7,252 nucleotides of DNA from the NCBI GenBank assembly GCA_016931365.1, contig JAFGEY010000510.1, forward strand, positions 1 through 7,252, written 5' to 3'. Positions 5,022-7,252 of the stretch are shown in pieces (position 1 is the stretch's first letter; each line of letters begins with the position of its first letter). The translations under genes and the position numbers were made by a program. The notes under the pieces were generated by a model. It saw only the letters and a list, made by a program, of their open reading frames with translations, was not told the DNA's origin and ran no database searches. This stretch comes from Anaerolineae bacterium (GTDB lineage Bacteria > Chloroflexota > Anaerolineae > JAFGEY01).

Positions 5022-7252
5022 ATGCCGCCGCTAGCCAACCCCTATATTGCCGGCAATCCCGTCACCGGCGAGGCGATGTTTTTTGGCCGCCGTGACGTCT
5101 TTGGTTGGGTGCACGACAACCTGATCGGCAAGCATCAAGATCACGTGCTGGTCATCCACGGCGAGCGGCGCACGGGCAAAACCTCGCTGCTCTACCAGAT
5201 GCGCCGCCACCTGCCCGAAACCTACTTGCCCGTGCTGATCGACCTGCAAGCGCTGTCGATGAACGGTCTGGGCCAGTTCATCTGGGACCTGGCTTACACG
5301 GTCCAACGCGCGCTGAACCGCGAATACGGCATCGATCTGCCCCGCCTCGACCGGCAAACCTTTCTCGAACATCCCCGCGCGCAGTTTGAGGAAACGCTGC
5401 TCGAAACGCTGGAGGGTGTACTAGGCGAGCGTGCGCCGGGCGCGCGACATGTCCTGTTGATGTTCGACGAGGCGCACCTGCTGCAAGAGCAGGTCAGCCA
5501 GGGTACGCTCGAACCCGAGGTATTTGCCTTTCTCGCCCACCTGATGCGCGACTATCCCTTTCTCAACTTTTTGTTCGTCTCTGGGGCCAAGCTGCAAACG
5601 ATGCAACGCGAGTTTGCCGACCTCTTTCAAGCCGCCCTGTACCACGAAATCTCGTTTCTCGACCGCGACGACGCCGTTGCCCTGATCGTCGATCCCGCTG
5701 CCGAGGCCTTTGATTACGACATCGCCGCGCTGAATCGCATTCTGATCCTCACCTCCGGGCATCCCTACTATACGCAACTGTTTTGCCACGCGCTGTTCAA
5801 CCGCTGGACAATCACCCAGTCGACTTTGATCAGTGTCACCGACGTCGACGCCGTGCTCGACGAAACCGTCGAGGCCTGTGTGGCCAACCTGCGCTACACC
5901 TGGGACAGCTCGACACCCGAAGAGCAGATCGCGCTCAGCGCGCTGGCCGAGTGCGCGCCCCAGGAGGGCAGGCCGGTCGCCCGGCGGCAGATCGAAGAGA
6001 CGTTGCGCGCTTACGGCGTCACCTTGAGCCGCGACGAACTGACCGCCGCCCTGCGCGGCCTGGCCGTGCGCGACATCATCCCCGCGCAAGAGCCGTATGC
6101 CTTTCGCGTCGACCTGCTGCGACGCTGGCTGCGGCAGCGCCGCCAGATGACCTGGGCGGTCGAAGAACTCGGCCCGCAGATTGCCCAATGGGCGGCCGCC
6201 GCGCGCACGCGCAGCCGGAAGCGGCCCTTTTTCCTCTCCCCTCTGTTCTGGGTTGCGCTGTTTGTCCTGGTGCTGATCGGCGCGGGCGCGTGGGGCATCG
6301 GGCGGGTGATCGATGCGCGCAACGAGAGGGCCGCGCTCACGGCGACCGTCCAGGCGCAGGATGTGGCGGCGACGGAAACGCTCTCCGCGGCCACCGCCAT
6401 TGCCGTAGCCGCCGCCGACGCCGAACTCGCCGCCCAGTCCGGGGCCGTCCAGTCCACCGCGCAGGCAATTGAAATGGCGACGATGGCGGCGATCCAGACC
6501 GCCGCCGCCCAGCCCACGCCGACATCAACGTCGACCAATACACCGACTCCAACACCAACGCCGACCGATACCCCGATGCCAACACCGACTGCAACTGCTA
6601 CGCAGCTGCCCACGGCCACTGCCGCACCGACGTCAACCCCAACGATCACCCCTACGCCGTCGCCCACCGTTCCGGCAACTGCAACTGCGACCCAGTCGCC
6701 CACGTCCATCCCATTGCCGCCCACGCCGACGCCGCTGCCGGTGGGTGGAGGCAAGATCGTCTATTACCGTGAAGGCAAATATTGGGCCTCGGACACATCG
6801 GGTTTGAACGAAAAGCAGCTCAACGTGCCGAATTATGGCGTCGTTTTCTCTCCTGACGGAAGGCGCGCAGTGTGGAGCGCTGCGCAGGACGGCCCGCTGA
6901 CCGTCGCCAACTATGATGGCAGCAGCCCGATCGGCATCGCCCAACCCGGCCGCCTCGGCGACTGGCGCTGCGTGCCCGGCGAAAACTGGTCGCCCGACGG
7001 CGTGCGCATCGCCTACGTTTCCGGCTGGAACCAGGGGCGCGAGATTCTCATCGCCAGCGCGTCGACCGGGACTGTCACACCGCTGACCAGCAACTGGTAC
7101 GACGACGACGTGCCGCGTTGGTCGCCCAACAGCCAGATGATCGCCTTTTTGGGCAACGACACTGTGCAACGCGACCAGTGGTTTTTGCACGTCGGCTGGG
7201 CGGACGGCAGCGGGCAGTGGAAGGCCTCCGACCGGCTGGTGCATCGCTCCGA
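5022..7252 (+). CDS. Membrane-anchored P-loop ATPase with exported TolB/PD40-type propeller (C-terminus cut by window)
   Basis: At least 743 residues; the frame is open at the right edge. The N-terminus (NPYIAGNPVTGEAMFFGRRD, 6-25) resembles the lead-in of Orc1/Cdc6-like and STAND-like bacterial ATPases. It is followed by Walker A GERRTGKTS (47-55, K53), Walker B HVLLMFDEAHLL (143-154, D149/E150) and a sensor-like FLFVSGAK (183-190). A helical, probably winged-helix region leads to FRVDLLRRWLRQRR. A basic stretch (RTRSRKR) precedes one transmembrane helix (about 408-427), predicting an inside N-terminus and outside C-terminus. An Ala/Gln-rich segment and a Pro/Thr-rich spacer (497-573) follow. 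After that come propeller-type repeats with FSPDGR (609-614), WSPDGV (656-661) and WSPNSQ (700-705), 44-47 residues apart as in TolB/PD40 blades. A plausible reading is a sensor or signalling ATPase, but function, ligand and partners are unknown. It has its own promoter, divergent from the UroD-like unit. Confidence 0.87.
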   Translation, partial: MPPLANPYIAGNPVTGEAMFFGRRDVFGWVHDNLIGKHQDHVLVIHGERRTGKTSLLYQMRRHLPETYLPVLIDLQALSMNGLGQFIWDLAYTVQRALNREYGIDLPRLDRQTFLEHPRAQFEETLLETLEGVLGERAPGARHVLLMFDEAHLLQEQVSQGTLEPEVFAFLAHLMRDYPFLNFLFVSGAKLQTMQREFADLFQAALYHEISFLDRDDAVALIVDPAAEAFDYDIAALNRILILTSGHPYYTQLFCHALFNRWTITQSTLISVTDVDAVLDETVEACVANLRYTWDSSTPEEQIALSALAECAPQEGRPVARRQIEETLRAYGVTLSRDELTAALRGLAVRDIIPAQEPYAFRVDLLRRWLRQRRQMTWAVEELGPQIAQWAAAARTRSRKRPFFLSPLFWVALFVLVLIGAGAWGIGRVIDARNERAALTATVQAQDVAATETLSAATAIAVAAADAELAAQSGAVQSTAQAIEMATMAAIQTAAAQPTPTSTSTNTPTPTPTPTDTPMPTPTATATQLPTATAAPTSTPTITPTPSPTVPATATATQSPTSIPLPPTPTPLPVGGGKIVYYREGKYWASDTSGLNEKQLNVPNYGVVFSPDGRRAVWSAAQDGPLTVANYDGSSPIGIAQPGRLGDWRCVPGENWSPDGVRIAYVSGWNQGREILIASASTGTVTPLTSNWYDDDVPRWSPNSQMIAFLGNDTVQRDQWFLHVGWADGSGQWKASDRLVHRS
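6510..6740 (+). repeat. Low-complexity Pro/Thr-rich coding repeat (linker)
   Basis: About 77 codons are mostly Thr, Pro, Ala and Ser in PTPT-type order, with many ACG/CCG/ACC/CCA codons that make the DNA quasi-repetitive. A TATATQxPT peptide occurs twice, 30 residues apart (523-531 and 553-561). Spacers of this kind are common in exported Chloroflexota proteins, joining a membrane anchor to an extracellular domain, and may be O-glycosylated (inference). The repetition creates long spurious open frames on the opposite strand. Confidence 0.85.

Noticed and set aside
5421..6188. Minus-strand 255-codon frame
   Set aside because: It lies opposite the ATPase domain with intact Walker motifs on the plus strand; no family resemblance.
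6011..6754. Minus-strand frame rich in Gly-Val repeats
   Set aside because: It is the antisense reading of the Pro/Thr-rich linker and part of the ATPase gene; low-complexity artefact.

Overview
This window looks like a chromosomal segment from a GC-rich bacterium. The most likely source is Chloroflexota (Anaerolineae or Caldilineae type). That is an inference from three things: the long Pro/Thr-rich linker in an exported domain, the Chloroflexota-like ATPase/propeller architecture, and intergenic spacers filled with short inverted-repeat elements. No rRNA, tRNA, CRISPR array or transposase gene was seen.

Layout. Positions 1-763 (minus strand) hold a two-gene unit: a small cupin protein followed by a family 4-type glycosyltransferase that runs off the left edge. 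The cupin stop and the glycosyltransferase start share one base. A sigma70-like promoter lies at 832-860. The spacer 764-942 is built largely of short repeat motifs. Positions 943-2826 (minus) encode a complete Hsp90-family chaperone, HtpG. The 337-base gap upstream of it (2827-3163) is non-coding and holds two separate inverted-repeat elements. One is a 103-bp element with perfect 19-bp arms. The other is a ~140-bp MITE-like element flanked by 12-bp near-identical direct repeats.

Positions 3164-4871 (minus) form a second two-gene unit: a uroporphyrinogen-decarboxylase-like (UroD/MtaA superfamily) protein followed, with a 23-nt overlap, by an RsmI-like protein. The latter keeps the framework of the 16S rRNA C1402 ribose methyltransferase but has lost both hallmark motifs of the SAM-binding N-terminal domain. 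Divergently transcribed, 5022 to the right edge (plus) encodes a large membrane-anchored protein. Its order is: cytoplasmic P-loop ATPase, winged-helix-like region, one transmembrane helix, Pro/Thr-rich spacer, and a TolB/PD40-type beta-propeller that is cut by the window end.

The two divergent units share a 150-bp spacer with a clear sigma70-type promoter on each strand. The most unusual items are the ATPase-membrane-propeller fusion, the RsmI-like protein without its catalytic motifs, and the two inverted-repeat elements stacked upstream of htpG. Nothing else in the window points to a defence or mobile-element gene system.
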